A stretch of 56,957 nt of DNA from Terriglobia bacterium (GCA_020073145.1 JAIQFS010000036.1:1-56957); one strand, 5' to 3'. Positions 6,492-15,318 are shown, counted from the first letter of the stretch. Made by a program: numbers and translations. Notes: generated by a model not told the origin, from the letters alone.

Positions 6492-8951
6492 TCAGGGTAC
6501 TCCCGCATACAATTCGAAAGGGGCCCAATAGAAGGGCTTGGCGTAGGCTCCGCCAGCGTGGATGAGGGCCAGCTGGGCGGTTCGCAAGGCGTCCGGCGGC
6601 GCGGATCCGTGGGCCAGTTCCGTGTAGAGGCCGGTCATGAGCTGCAGGGTGGAGCGGTCATTGACGTCCCACAGACCGGCGATGACGTGGCGGGCGCCGG
6701 CACGAAGAAAGGCCCAGGCGAAACCCACCAGGCCTTCGCCAGCATAGGTCTTCGCCCCGGCACCGCGGCAGGCCGAGATGGTGACGAGTTCGGCCGAGAG
6801 GGGAACGGCCATGACGTCGCGCGCAAACAGCTTGCACTGGTCCGGAGGCCCGGACAGAATCACCGCGGAATCGAGCGGGCTTTGGGGATTGGCGGCAGCG
6901 TGGGCGGAGAAATGGATGAAGCCGAACCGGCGTGGATCGGCCTCGGCATAGGCGCCGGGGCGGGCGTTGCCGCCGCGGACAATCTCCTCCGGGGAACGCG
7001 CCATGGTGGCGCCGATGGAATCTACTTCGCGAGCGGCAAATGTCAGTTTGGGAAATTCCGGGAGAGAGGGAACCGGATCTCCCAACAGCAGCAGGCCTTT
7101 GCCCGGTGCGGCCAGCCGGCGCCGGCCGGCGTCAGCCAGATAGTCCAGGGACGGGGCGATGGTGACGGCCGCGCGCTCGATAAAGTAGCGGCCCGGCTGT
7201 GAGCCTGTGGGCAGGCTTTCGAGGTTGAGAGAATACAGATCGCCGTCAGGAACGATGAAGAGGCGGCAAGTCGCGCACAGGCGATCCGCGGCCGGAGCCA
7301 GCAGCAGGTCATACAGCTTGCGGCCGGTATCGGCGTCGACCGCGAGCGGGTCGCGCGCGCTCATGACGAGCCCGCGATAGCGTTCGATCCATGGCCGAAG
7401 GGCAGCCGCGGAAGGCAGGGCGTAATGCCGGACCTCGCGCGGCGTGACCACCCAGAGGTACGACTGGCTCTCGCCCAGCCAGTATTCCACGAGAACGGCC
7501 CGGGCCTGGCGGGCCAGCGCGCGGTAGTCGCCGACAGTGTGCGAACGCACCAGTTCGGGGCGGCCACTGCGCTGCGCCAGCACGCGGGAGCGGCTGGACT
7601 CGGCGACTTCGAGAGCGCGCTCGGGCTGTCCCTGGGCCATCAGGAAATCGACGTACTGGCGGTAGAAGCGGATCAGGCTGGCGAGGTAGGAGAAGCGGTA
7701 GTCATCGTGGACCAAGCCGGCATCCAGGCGCTCGATGGCGGCGAGGGCGGCGCGAAACTCGGCTTCGGCTGGGGGGGCGCGCCGAGTTCGCAGATACAGA
7801 TCGGCCAAGGCAGCGTGCGAGTCGAGCATTACGCTGGGATCTTCGGCGGGAGCGTGAACGGCATCGTGGAGGAGGCGGTCGGCGTCCTCATAACGTCCGC
7901 GGCCTAACGCGATGCGGCCGGCATTGTAGAGGGACGAAGTTTCGTAGCGGGAGTCGCCCAGGCGCCGCTTGAGGTCGAGCGCCTCCCGGTTGTAGCGCTC
8001 GGCCGTATCCCAGTCGCCCAACTCGATGGAGGCCGCCGCCAGATTGTTGAGCCAGCGGGCGGCCCAGTCCAGATTGGGTACCTGGCGGGCGAGGGCGAGC
8101 GCATTCCCGTATGCCGCCGCAGCGGCTGCGTATTGGCCGCCTTCAAACAGGACGTTGGCGGCGTTGCCAGTCCAGACCTGCTCCTCGAAACGGTTTCCGG
8201 TTTTCTGAAAACCGGTTCGGGCCTGATCGTAATAGCGCTGCGCCTGATCCAAATCGCCGAGCCGGAAGTAACAGTTGCCCAGATTGCCGTCGTCGCGGGC
8301 GAGCGACTCCTGCGCGCCGAGCTGGCTGTGCAGCACCTTGGCTTTTTCGAACCAGACGATGGCCTCGTCGTAACGCGATTCCGTCAGCAGGGTGTATCCA
8401 AAGTTGCCGATGGCAGTCGCTTCCAGATAGATGTCGCCGAGCGCTGCTGTGTCACGGATGGCCTGCCGCAGCAACGCTTCCGCTTCGGTGAACCTAGCCT
8501 GCCGGACCAGCAGCAGGGCCTGGCGCAACTCGATGTCGGCGGCCAGGGGAGCGGACCGGGGGGCGGCCTGCGCGGCACGTTCGAACCAGTCCCGGGCCTG
8601 GTCGTAGTGAGCGAGGTAAAAAGCGGCCCGGCCGCGCAACAGAAGGATCTTTCCCCGGTCTTCGGTCCACTCGGCGCCGGCAGGCAGATCGTCCTGAAGC
8701 AGCGCCACGGCGGCCGAACCGTCGCGCTCGGCCAGCAGGATTTCCGCCTTCAGCAGCCGGAAGCGCCATACCGCGCGGGAGTGGGCATCGCCGCCCGCCC
8801 GGCGCAACCCGTCATCGGCTTTGGACAAGGCCTGCGCGTACTGCTCGGCCCCGAGCAGGCGGCGGGCATCCCGATACTCCGCATCGAGAGACTTCGAGTT
8901 GTTCGCACAACCCGCCAGCGCCAGCACCGCAAGCGAGAGCGGAACCCGCAT
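6492..8951 (-). CDS. TPR-CHAT caspase-like lipoprotein
   Basis: An 819-aa protein. The N-terminus is a lipoprotein signal (LAVLALAGC, lipid Cys near residue 15), so it should be anchored in a membrane facing the periplasm. Residues about 25-400 are tandem tetratricopeptide repeats, with clear units such as AEQYAQALSKADDGL, GNLGNCYFRLGDLDQAQRYYD and YNAGRIALGRGRYEDAD. The C-terminal domain is CHAT (caspase HetF-associated with TPRs), with the His in HFSAHA (about 684) and the Cys in ISACRGAG (about 728), so the cysteine-protease dyad looks intact. It is the last gene of a four-gene minus-strand cassette and starts 3 nt after the preceding stop. A role in proteolytic control of the linked sigma/anti-sigma pair is inference. 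Confidence 0.9.
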   Translation of the reverse strand: MRVPLSLAVLALAGCANNSKSLDAEYRDARRLLGAEQYAQALSKADDGLRRAGGDAHSRAVWRFRLLKAEILLAERDGSAAVALLQDDLPAGAEWTEDRGKILLLRGRAAFYLAHYDQARDWFERAAQAAPRSAPLAADIELRQALLLVRQARFTEAEALLRQAIRDTAALGDIYLEATAIGNFGYTLLTESRYDEAIVWFEKAKVLHSQLGAQESLARDDGNLGNCYFRLGDLDQAQRYYDQARTGFQKTGNRFEEQVWTGNAANVLFEGGQYAAAAAAYGNALALARQVPNLDWAARWLNNLAAASIELGDWDTAERYNREALDLKRRLGDSRYETSSLYNAGRIALGRGRYEDADRLLHDAVHAPAEDPSVMLDSHAALADLYLRTRRAPPAEAEFRAALAAIERLDAGLVHDDYRFSYLASLIRFYRQYVDFLMAQGQPERALEVAESSRSRVLAQRSGRPELVRSHTVGDYRALARQARAVLVEYWLGESQSYLWVVTPREVRHYALPSAAALRPWIERYRGLVMSARDPLAVDADTGRKLYDLLLAPAADRLCATCRLFIVPDGDLYSLNLESLPTGSQPGRYFIERAAVTIAPSLDYLADAGRRRLAAPGKGLLLLGDPVPSLPEFPKLTFAAREVDSIGATMARSPEEIVRGGNARPGAYAEADPRRFGFIHFSAHAAANPQSPLDSAVILSGPPDQCKLFARDVMAVPLSAELVTISACRGAGAKTYAGEGLVGFAWAFLRAGARHVIAGLWDVNDRSTLQLMTGLYTELAHGSAPPDALRTAQLALIHAGGAYAKPFYWAPFELYAGVP

Positions 8952-8954
8952 GCG

Positions 8955-9782
8955 TCAGTAAGTGCTCCCTCCGTCGTCCACCGAACAGGTCATGATATCG
9001 CCCTCGACGGGCGAACCCAGATTGACCTGGATCATGGTGAGGCGGCGGGTCTGCTTGCTGAGCTGCAGCTCGGCCAGTTGGATGGTTCCGAAGCCTTCTA
9101 CATGGATGACATGGCCCCAGCCCTTATACTCCGGCGGCCGGTCCGGCTGCAGGCTGCGCACCAGCGACAGGCAGGTAATGCCCTTCGTGTGCGGCATCTC
9201 GCGCCCGTCCTCGGGTGCTCCATGAAACCAGCGGCGCACGCGCTCGGGCGCCTCCTGCAGGCGGTTCTTCATCGTGATGCCGTCGAAGAGCCTGCGGAAT
9301 TCAGGCTCACCTTGGTAGGCATTCAGAACGTGCTGATGGGTGTGCAGGCGGTCGAACACATCCAGGCAAAGATCGACCTTGACCGGCACCCCGGCAATTT
9401 TCAGATTCTCAAAGCGGGTTCCGGCGAGCTTGATGGAAGGTTCGCCGTCGGGCTCGCCGGGGTGCTCCGAGACCAAGTTGGCGACGACGCGGTCGGCCGT
9501 GACCATACCCATGATATTGAGGCCTTCGACCGTGGATTTGATGAGGGTATTGTAGACCGGCTGGCCGCCGCTGGCGGTGCTGCGGGACCCGGTGACTTCG
9601 GTATGGGCCACCTCGAATTGGAGGATCTCGCGATAGCGGAAGGTGGTGGACCGGGTGGAGCCGTAGCCGCCGATCTCGGGCAAGGCGGATGGCGCCTGGA
9701 TTTCGATGATTTCCTGAAAGGGATTGCGGATCCTGCCGCCGGCCCCGATGGCATGTCCTTGAAAGCGAAAACGACTGGGCAA
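8955..9782 (-). CDS. Unknown protein linked to CHAT/sigma cassette
   Basis: A 275-aa, apparently soluble, beta-rich protein with no signal peptide or membrane helix and no family I recognise. It has repeated strand-like segments (FRYREILQFEVAHTEV, IQLAELQLSKQTRRLTMIQVNLG), a Gly-rich N-terminus and a C-terminus ending in a Ser/Asp/Gly tail. It is sandwiched between the anti-sigma factor (12-nt gap) and the TPR-CHAT lipoprotein (3-nt gap), so all three are almost certainly co-expressed. It may be a CHAT substrate, adaptor or effector. No predicted export means contact with a periplasmic CHAT domain is not obvious. Confidence 0.65.
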   Translation of the reverse strand: MPSRFRFQGHAIGAGGRIRNPFQEIIEIQAPSALPEIGGYGSTRSTTFRYREILQFEVAHTEVTGSRSTASGGQPVYNTLIKSTVEGLNIMGMVTADRVVANLVSEHPGEPDGEPSIKLAGTRFENLKIAGVPVKVDLCLDVFDRLHTHQHVLNAYQGEPEFRRLFDGITMKNRLQEAPERVRRWFHGAPEDGREMPHTKGITCLSLVRSLQPDRPPEYKGWGHVIHVEGFGTIQLAELQLSKQTRRLTMIQVNLGSPVEGDIMTCSVDDGGSTY

Positions 9783-9794
9783 CGTGACACCTCT

Positions 9795-10463
9795 CTATTG
9801 GATTTCGAAATGGAATGCGTAGTGCGAGGTACGATCGCTCTCCCCGCCCGCGGCGCCGTTGCCGGTGATCTCCAGGTCATAATCGCCGGCCCGCAGAAGG
9901 CGGACCGGCACCAGAATGGTGATGGGCTGGCCCCCGGGGGGCGCTGCCGCCGTCACGCGGAACACGGTCTGGCTCCCGCTCATCAAAGCGCACACGTACT
10001 GCGGAAACGCCGGCACCGGCGGGACGTCGGCAGCCAGCGCCAGGAAAGGCGCACCGGGTGGAATCCGGACACGGACCGTCTCGCCGCGGGAAGCGCCGGC
10101 CAACTGAAATGCCGGCAGCACCACGGCGCGGCCGAGGTCGCGCCGGAGACCGGGGATGATAACGGCTCCCTGATACAAACCGATGCAGGCGAGGAGTATA
10201 GCCGCGGCTCCCGCGAGCACCCAGCCGCGCTGAAACCACCAGCCCCGGCGTTTCCGGGATGGCGCCGTCGAGGCGCGGGTCTGAGGAGACGCCGCCAACT
10301 CGGCACGCATCCCTACAATCAACTGCGTGCCCGATTCCACCGCCGTGGCGCAGTCAGTGCATTCAAAAAAGTGGCGTTCAAAATCATCGGCTTCCGCGGA
10401 CGGCAGTTCTCCAAGCAGGTACCGTTCCGCAGCCATGGTTTCCACTGCCCGAGCATGGTCCAT
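9795..10463 (-). CDS. Zinc-finger (ZAS-type) transmembrane anti-sigma factor
   Basis: A 222-aa protein. The N-terminal segment has helices EMAAERYLLGELP-like and the ZAS motif H31-x3-C35-x2-C38 (RHFFECTDC), the fold that holds ECF sigma factors inactive. A transmembrane helix follows at about 81-103, after basic RKRRGWW. The C-terminal 115 residues are a beta-rich extracytoplasmic domain. Gene order (sigma 46 nt upstream) makes the sigma factor at 10510 its partner. Release could occur by conformational change or proteolysis. The linked CHAT protein and the distant rseP gene in this window are both candidate proteases, which is inference. Confidence 0.85.
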   Translation of the reverse strand: MDHARAVETMAAERYLLGELPSAEADDFERHFFECTDCATAVESGTQLIVGMRAELAASPQTRASTAPSRKRRGWWFQRGWVLAGAAAILLACIGLYQGAVIIPGLRRDLGRAVVLPAFQLAGASRGETVRVRIPPGAPFLALAADVPPVPAFPQYVCALMSGSQTVFRVTAAAPPGGQPITILVPVRLLRAGDYDLEITGNGAAGGESDRTSHYAFHFEIQ

Positions 10464-10509
10464 TCGCTAGGCCCTCACCGATATGTGATTTGCCCGCACG
10501 GTTCGTTTC

Positions 10510-11079
10510 CTATCCAGGTCCGCCGGCTGCCTGTCGTGAATCCGATTGCACCAGCACAGCCTTGAAACGGAGCCGAGCGCGATGCAGAAGGACGCGCAAG
10601 TAGGTCCGGTCGACTTGGAACTCCTGGCAGACCCGGTCCTTGTCTTCCTCTTCGAGAAACACGCGCCGCAGCAGCTCGCGGTCTTTCTGAGGCAATCCGT
10701 CGAGGGCCTGCCGGACTGCGGTCTGGGTTTCCTGGGAGAGCATCAGGACTTCCGCACTGGCGGCCGCGTCGGCTGTCTCGGGAGCGTTCTCGGGAATCTG
10801 GCTGTAGCGCGTGGCCTGCCGGATGAATTCGAGCGAGATATTGTGGCACACGGAGTGCATAAATCCCGGCAAGCTGGCCGGGTTCTCCAGCGTCTTTCCC
10901 GAACGGAAGTAAGACAAAACCCGAAGGAACGTCTCCTGCGAGGCATCCTGAACCAGTTCGGGAGAGCGTAACCGGCGCCGCAATTTGAGTTGCAGCGCGC
11001 GATGGAACGTGGAGACTAGGAGGTTTTCGGCATCCGGGTCGCGATGGGCCAAGAGCTGCAGGAAATCGTGATCGAACAG
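10510..11079 (-). CDS. ECF-type RNA polymerase sigma factor
   Basis: A 189-aa group 4 sigma factor. Region 2 is LVSTFHRALQLKLRRRLRS followed by VQDASQETFLRVLSYFRS. Region 4 is LPQKDRELLRRVFLEEEDKDRVCQEF with an HTH ending YLRVLLHRARLRFK. The start is uncertain. A TTG at 11052 is the first conventional codon, but conserved-looking residues (LFDHDFLQLLAHRDP) extend upstream to a CTG at 11079, just downstream of AAGGGGGG. I place the start there, a non-standard initiation codon that needs N-terminal data. It heads the sigma - anti-sigma - unknown - CHAT cassette and is divergent from the secreted protein gene at 11271. Confidence 0.85.
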   Translation of the reverse strand: MFDHDFLQLLAHRDPDAENLLVSTFHRALQLKLRRRLRSPELVQDASQETFLRVLSYFRSGKTLENPASLPGFMHSVCHNISLEFIRQATRYSQIPENAPETADAAASAEVLMLSQETQTAVRQALDGLPQKDRELLRRVFLEEEDKDRVCQEFQVDRTYLRVLLHRARLRFKAVLVQSDSRQAAGGPG

Positions 11080-11270
11080 TTGCCCCCCTTCAGCAGAACT
11101 ATATCACCAAGGCCGCTGAGGCCCAAGATTTCATTAGCCCGCCGAGCGTAAGAGAGTGCGCAAAGAGCTAGCTCATAACCTTCGATAGTGGCGAAAATCA
11201 CGTTTAGAGGGGTGTCGAGTTGCTGGGAAGACACGTCGTAGAATAAGAGAGGAATCTCTGTGGAGGAAAA

Positions 11271-12065
11271 ATGCGCCTGATTTCTATCGGAATCGCAATC
11301 GTGTTGGCCGGAACGGGGTTTGCCGATACGGTCACGCTGCGGAGCGGACGCGTGGTGCAAGGCACGTATCTGGGCGGCTCGGCGCGGCAGGTACGGGTGG
11401 CTGTAGGCGACCAGATCCAGACGCTGGATGTGGAGGACGTCAGCCGGATCGAATTCAATGTGCCGGCGCCCCCGCCGCCCCCGGTGGAACGCCGGTCGGA
11501 CAACAACGTATTTCGTCCGGATCCGGCCGAGCCGGTGTCGCGGCCAGCGGCGGCGCGCACGTCCGGTGAATTGCCGGCGGGCACGAACCTGGTGGTGCGG
11601 ATGATCGACGGGGTGGATTCGGAGGTGGCCCGAGTGGGGCAGACCTTCGCGGCCAGCCTGGATGAGCCGGTGATGCTCAACGGCGAAGTGGCGATCCCGC
11701 GCGGGGCGGACGTCACCGTCAAGCTGGTGGACTCCAAAGATTCGGGCAAGCTGACGGGCCGGGCGGAGTTGACGCTGGACCTGGTTTCGGTGCGGGTCAA
11801 CGGGCAGATGCTGGACATCAACACGCAGACTGTGTCGCGAGAAAGTTCGTCGCGCGGACAGCGGACGGCGAAGGTGGCGGGCGGCACGGCGGCGTTAGGG
11901 GCGATTATTGGCGCCATCGCGGGCGGCGGCAAAGGCGCGGCGATCGGAGCCGGCGCGGGCGCCGCGGCCGGAGCCGGAGCCGAGGTGGTCACCAAGGGGC
12001 AGAAAATCAAAATCCCTTCGGAGACGCGGCTGACGTTCGTCGTCGATACGCCGGTCCGGTTCTAA
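11271..12065 (+). CDS. Secreted protein with glycine-zipper segment
   Basis: A 264-aa exported protein. A signal peptide (residues 1-18, LISIGIAIVLAGTGFA) is followed by a small beta domain (DTVTLRSGRVVQGTYLGGSARQ, 19-65), a Pro-rich linker, a second beta domain (about 100-190) and a glycine zipper (about 203-240, AALGAIIGAIAGGGKGAAIG) that may insert in or span a membrane. The ribosome site is strong (GGAGG, 5 nt from ATG). The first domain resembles SH3-like modules common in Acidobacteriota envelope proteins. The biochemical role is unknown. It is divergent from the sigma/CHAT cassette and may be a regulon member, which is inference from position. Confidence 0.7.
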   Translation: MRLISIGIAIVLAGTGFADTVTLRSGRVVQGTYLGGSARQVRVAVGDQIQTLDVEDVSRIEFNVPAPPPPPVERRSDNNVFRPDPAEPVSRPAAARTSGELPAGTNLVVRMIDGVDSEVARVGQTFAASLDEPVMLNGEVAIPRGADVTVKLVDSKDSGKLTGRAELTLDLVSVRVNGQMLDINTQTVSRESSSRGQRTAKVAGGTAALGAIIGAIAGGGKGAAIGAGAGAAAGAGAEVVTKGQKIKIPSETRLTFVVDTPVRF

Positions 12066-12075
12066 GCGCCTAGCG

Positions 12076-13584
12076 TTATCGCGTGTCAGAGAGTTGGAGG
12101 TCCTGAGCCAGATCGCGGGCCTCGTCGACTCGTAGCGTGCGGACGCCCGAGGCGTCGAACGGCGCATCCGGCGGCTCGAAATCGAAGGAAGTGAGCAGGC
12201 GGTAGGTGCCGGGCGCCAGATCGGTGAAGCGGTATTGGCCGCGGGCGTCGGCGCGCGCCACCTGCAGATCCCTCAGACGGCGGCGATCGGCGGGGTCCCA
12301 GGCTTCCAGGTAGACGGGCGCTCCGGGAACGGGCTCTTGCCGGAGCCCGATGACGTGACCGTGGACGGCTCCCGGAGTGGCGGAGAGCACGGCCTGGACC
12401 GTTTCGAGACCGGCGCTCAGCGCGATTTCATTCCATCCCTCGGGGTGGCCGGCTTCGCCGCGAGATCTGGCGATCGAAACGGTTGCCACAAACGAGCCGG
12501 TTGCGGGCAAGAGCAACAACTCCCAGCGGCCCGGCAGAAACTGCACGCGATCCGACGGCAATTCGAGGATCTGGGTTTTGCCGGCGCCGGAAAGGTCCTT
12601 GCGCCGGGCCATCACGTGAACCGAGTGAAAGCTCACGGCCTGGCCCGTGGTGTCCTTGAAGACGAACTGCACTTGCGGCAGCGGGCGCAAATCGAGGCGG
12701 ACGTCGATTCGGTCGCGATCGGCAAAAATGGACTGGTAGACGGCCTGAATCTCGCCGGTGCGGGAATCGCTGGGGCCCTGGGCGTAGAGCTCGTGAGGGC
12801 CCGGCGCGGCGGGATTGAACTGGAAATTGCCGGCGGCGTCGGAGAGGGTGGTTTCGGCGCCGGTGTCGGAGACGAGCGTCACATTCGCCTGGGCGGGAGG
12901 CGCGATGCGGCCGCTGATAGTGACCAGGCGGCCGGGCGCAGGCTGCACATCCACGTGGTCGGTCTCCTGGTCGAGCTCGACATCGACCGTCTGGGCGTCG
13001 TCGACGCGCGCCGATTGCTTGAAGAAGGTCGGCAGGTAGCCGGCGTCTTCGTATTGTCTGGCCACGGTCCGCACGAAGTATTTGCCGGGCTCGAGGCCGG
13101 AGAGGCGGTAGCGGCCGCGGTCGTCGGCCTGGGCACGGGCGGCCAACTGGGGCGGCTGGGTCGCGCGGTAGGCGACGACTTCATGCTCGGGCAGGCCGAC
13201 GTCATTTTCATCGAGGACGAAGCCGGAGATGGCGCCATATCGCGGCAACGCGACCGAGATCAATGCCGATCCGGCGGGCTCGAGAGTAATGGGAATTCCC
13301 GCCGCTTTCCAGCGCCTTTGGCCGTAGTGGACGGGCGCGAAGCCGCGGCGTGACGCGGTGATCAGGTACGAACCGCCCGCCAGCCGGGAAAATTCGAACG
13401 TGCCGTAGACGCTGGTGCGCACCGAGGCCGGTTCCCCCGGCGTTCCAGTGACGGGTTCGAGAACCACCAGCGCGCCCGCCAATGCTTTGCCCGTCTGGGC
13501 TTCGACCACCGTGCCGCGGAGGATGGCGGCATGCGGAAGGCCGGCGGCCAGAAACAGCAGCAACCCAGTACGCATCCTATTCAT
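12076..13584 (-). CDS. Secreted protein with carboxypeptidase-regulatory-like repeats
   Basis: A 502-aa exported protein with a signal peptide at the start (GLLLFLAAGLPHAA). It is built from repeated beta-sandwich units of the CarboxypepD_reg/CnaB type: ILRGTVVEAQTGKALAGALV (about 22-90), AISGFVLDENDVGLPEHEVVAYR (about 120-180), a degenerate middle unit, and GHVIGLRQEPVPGAPVYLEAWD (about 405-490). Each ends in a Y-x-F/L-x-x-L-x-P-G-x-Y turn such as YRFTDLAPGTYRLL. Such proteins in this phylum are extracellular scaffolds or the plug-side part of TonB-dependent systems. No barrel is present here, so I call it a stand-alone adhesive or structural protein. It is convergent with the 11271 gene, 10 nt apart. 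Confidence 0.75.
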   Translation of the reverse strand: MNRMRTGLLLFLAAGLPHAAILRGTVVEAQTGKALAGALVVLEPVTGTPGEPASVRTSVYGTFEFSRLAGGSYLITASRRGFAPVHYGQRRWKAAGIPITLEPAGSALISVALPRYGAISGFVLDENDVGLPEHEVVAYRATQPPQLAARAQADDRGRYRLSGLEPGKYFVRTVARQYEDAGYLPTFFKQSARVDDAQTVDVELDQETDHVDVQPAPGRLVTISGRIAPPAQANVTLVSDTGAETTLSDAAGNFQFNPAAPGPHELYAQGPSDSRTGEIQAVYQSIFADRDRIDVRLDLRPLPQVQFVFKDTTGQAVSFHSVHVMARRKDLSGAGKTQILELPSDRVQFLPGRWELLLLPATGSFVATVSIARSRGEAGHPEGWNEIALSAGLETVQAVLSATPGAVHGHVIGLRQEPVPGAPVYLEAWDPADRRRLRDLQVARADARGQYRFTDLAPGTYRLLTSFDFEPPDAPFDASGVRTLRVDEARDLAQDLQLSDTR

Positions 13585-13775
13585 TTAACCGAATGACGCC
13601 GGACGACTGCAAAAGGTGGAAGGAAAATCAGCCGCGCGAATGGCCTGCCGTGGGATGGCCGAAAGGAAGGCGCCGGATGATGGTCTCGCGAACGACGCCG
13701 GCTGGCCTGTCTGCGTTCAGCGGACTGGTGCGCGATAGCCGCGGCGGGCATTGGTCGCAGTGGATCGGAGGCCGC

Positions 13776-14306
13776 TTACCAGCCCATCCTCTTGCGCAGT
13801 TCGATGATATGCGCAGTGTGATGGCGTGTATGCCAGGCCATACCTCGGAGCGCGTCCTCGACCGTCAGCGTGCCCCACTCCGGATTGGTAAATTTTCGCG
13901 ACCAATCGCCGGGTGCGAGCGACTCCAGAAACCGGCACCAGCGCGCGGTGACGCCTTCAAACATCTGGAGCGAGGGATCGAGGGGGCTGGTGCGCGCGTC
14001 GGCCAGTTCGGTCCACAGCTGTTCCGCGTAGGGCTTGGTGACCGGCTGGTCTTCCGTGACCGCGAGTTTGGGGCGAATGTACCAATTCACCTGGGCGTCG
14101 GCCAGATGATGGACCACCTGACGGACGGTCCAGCCGCCGGGACGATAGGGCGTATCGAGCTGGCTGTCCGAGAGGCCCGCGACCGCAGCGCGGAGGCTCG
14201 CGGGAGCTTGGGCGAGCTGCGCCAGTAATAACGGCCGGTCTTCGGAACGCCAGGGATCCTTGAAGTCGAAGCGGCCCACCGGATAGCGAACGTCGGGGAT
14301 CTGCAT
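13776..14306 (-). CDS. YfiT/DinB-type putative thiol transferase (bacillithiol S-transferase family)
   Basis: A 176-aa four-helix DinB-fold protein of the YfiT branch. Metal ligands are visible as His in VVHHLAD (about residue 64-66) and the H-x-x-x-H pair in AWHTRHHTAHI near the C-terminus. The N-terminal PDVRYPVGRF is the family signature. Characterised relatives transfer bacillithiol or related thiols to electrophiles. A bacillithiol biosynthesis gene (bshC) lies 32 kb away in this window, which supports that assignment. Start ATG 14306. No operon partner is evident; the next gene on the same strand begins after a short gap. Confidence 0.8.
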   Translation of the reverse strand: MQIPDVRYPVGRFDFKDPWRSEDRPLLLAQLAQAPASLRAAVAGLSDSQLDTPYRPGGWTVRQVVHHLADAQVNWYIRPKLAVTEDQPVTKPYAEQLWTELADARTSPLDPSLQMFEGVTARWCRFLESLAPGDWSRKFTNPEWGTLTVEDALRGMAWHTRHHTAHIIELRKRMGW

Positions 14307-14341
14307 CGTTTCTCTACTGTAACAACGGTGGAAATGGCGGG

Positions 14342-14752
14342 TTACAGGTGGTAGAGCATGAGGTAGACCACCACGCCGGTGACGCTGACGTAGAGCCAGA
14401 TGGGGAGGGTCCAGCGGGCGATGCGGCGATGCTGGTCGAAGCGGGCGGCGCGGGCGCGGCGCAGAGTGATGATGGCGAGAACGGGAACGGTGGCGGCGAG
14501 CACGGTGTGGGTGGCGAGGATGCTGAGATACACCGTGCGAAGGAGGCCGGTTCTCTGAAAGCGCACGGAGCCCACTTGGGCGTGGTAGACCAGGTAGCAG
14601 ACCAGGAAGAGGCAGGACACCGCGAAGGCAGTCTGCATCACCTTGCGATGAGTCTCGATGCGCTTGCGGCGGATGAGGGTGTAGCCCCAGACCAGGAGCA
14701 CGGCGGCCGTGGCATTCAAGAACGCGTTGACCGAGGGCAGCAGGGAGATCAT
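14342..14752 (-). CDS. DUF420 membrane protein, CtaM-like oxidase assembly factor
   Basis: A 136-aa protein with four predicted transmembrane helices (about 5-23, 40-58, 75-98 and 118-134) and the DUF420 features TLIRRKRIETHRKVMQTAF and LATHTVLAA. DUF420 proteins (YozB/CtaM) are needed for maturation of heme-copper cytochrome aa3 oxidases. Histidines in the helices (THRKV, THTVL, DQHRRIARWTLPIWLYV) may be metal or heme contacts. The start codon overlaps the stop of the SCO gene (ATGA). It is the last gene of the ctaB operon, which agrees with the role. Confidence 0.85.
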   Translation of the reverse strand: MISLLPSVNAFLNATAAVLLVWGYTLIRRKRIETHRKVMQTAFAVSCLFLVCYLVYHAQVGSVRFQRTGLLRTVYLSILATHTVLAATVPVLAIITLRRARAARFDQHRRIARWTLPIWLYVSVTGVVVYLMLYHL

Positions 14753-15318
14753 GACGGTTCGCGCTCGAGGCCGCGGAGGTCGGCGAGCAATCGCTTGGGG
14801 AAGTCGTCGTCGGAGAAGCCGTAGTAGCCGCGAATGCGGCCGCGGCGGTCGATCAACGCGAAGCGGGTGCTGTGGTCGAGACTGCCATCGACGCGGTTCA
14901 GGTGAAACGCGTTCAGCCCGAGATCGTCCAGGCGGCTTGGCTCGCCGGTGAGAAAGAACCAGCGGCCGGGCTGGGCCAGAAAGTGCTTGGAGTAGGCGGC
15001 GAGCACGAGGGGGGTGTCGTGGGCCGGGTCGACGGTGAAGGAGACCAGGCGGACGTCGGCGAGATCGGCGGTCTGGGTTTGGATCTGGCGCATGCGGGCG
15101 TTCATGAGGGGGCAAGGGCCGGGACAGGTCGTGAAGAAGAAGTCCGCCACCCAGACTTTGCCGGCGAGGGTGGCGCTGTCGAAGGGCTGGCCGTCTTGGG
15201 CAGTGAGCTGGAAGGGGGGGATCTGGCCGAGGATGGGGAGCGGCGCTGGACTGCAGGCGGAAAGCAACGCCAGGAGAAGCAGGGCCGGTCCGAGACCGGC
15301 CCCACGGAGGGCGCTCAT
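14749..15318 (-). CDS. SCO1/SenC-type copper chaperone lipoprotein
   Basis: A 189-aa thioredoxin-fold protein. A lipoprotein signal (LLLLALLSAC, lipid Cys 22) anchors it at the periplasmic membrane face. The copper-binding C-x3-C is Cys65-PGP-Cys69 within FFFTTCPGPC, and the third ligand is His in SLDHSTRF near residue 152. SCO proteins deliver copper to the CuA site of cytochrome c oxidase subunit II. The start at 15318 gives the lipobox and overlaps the permease stop (ATGA); the frame is open further upstream but that lies inside the permease gene. It belongs to the ctaB assembly operon. Confidence 0.9.
   Translation of the reverse strand: MSALRGAGLGPALLLLALLSACSPAPLPILGQIPPFQLTAQDGQPFDSATLAGKVWVADFFFTTCPGPCPLMNARMRQIQTQTADLADVRLVSFTVDPAHDTPLVLAAYSKHFLAQPGRWFFLTGEPSRLDDLGLNAFHLNRVDGSLDHSTRFALIDRRGRIRGYYGFSDDDFPKRLLADLRGLEREPS

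Noticed and set aside
8133-10565. An 810-codon open frame on the plus strand opposite the CHAT cassette
   Set aside because: It is antisense to genes with clear motifs (CHAT, ZAS) and its translation has no domain structure; long antisense frames are expected at this GC content.
11016-11360. A minus-strand 114-codon frame upstream of the ECF sigma gene
   Set aside because: It overlaps both the sigma gene and the divergent secreted-protein gene in other frames and has no ribosome site or recognisable domain.
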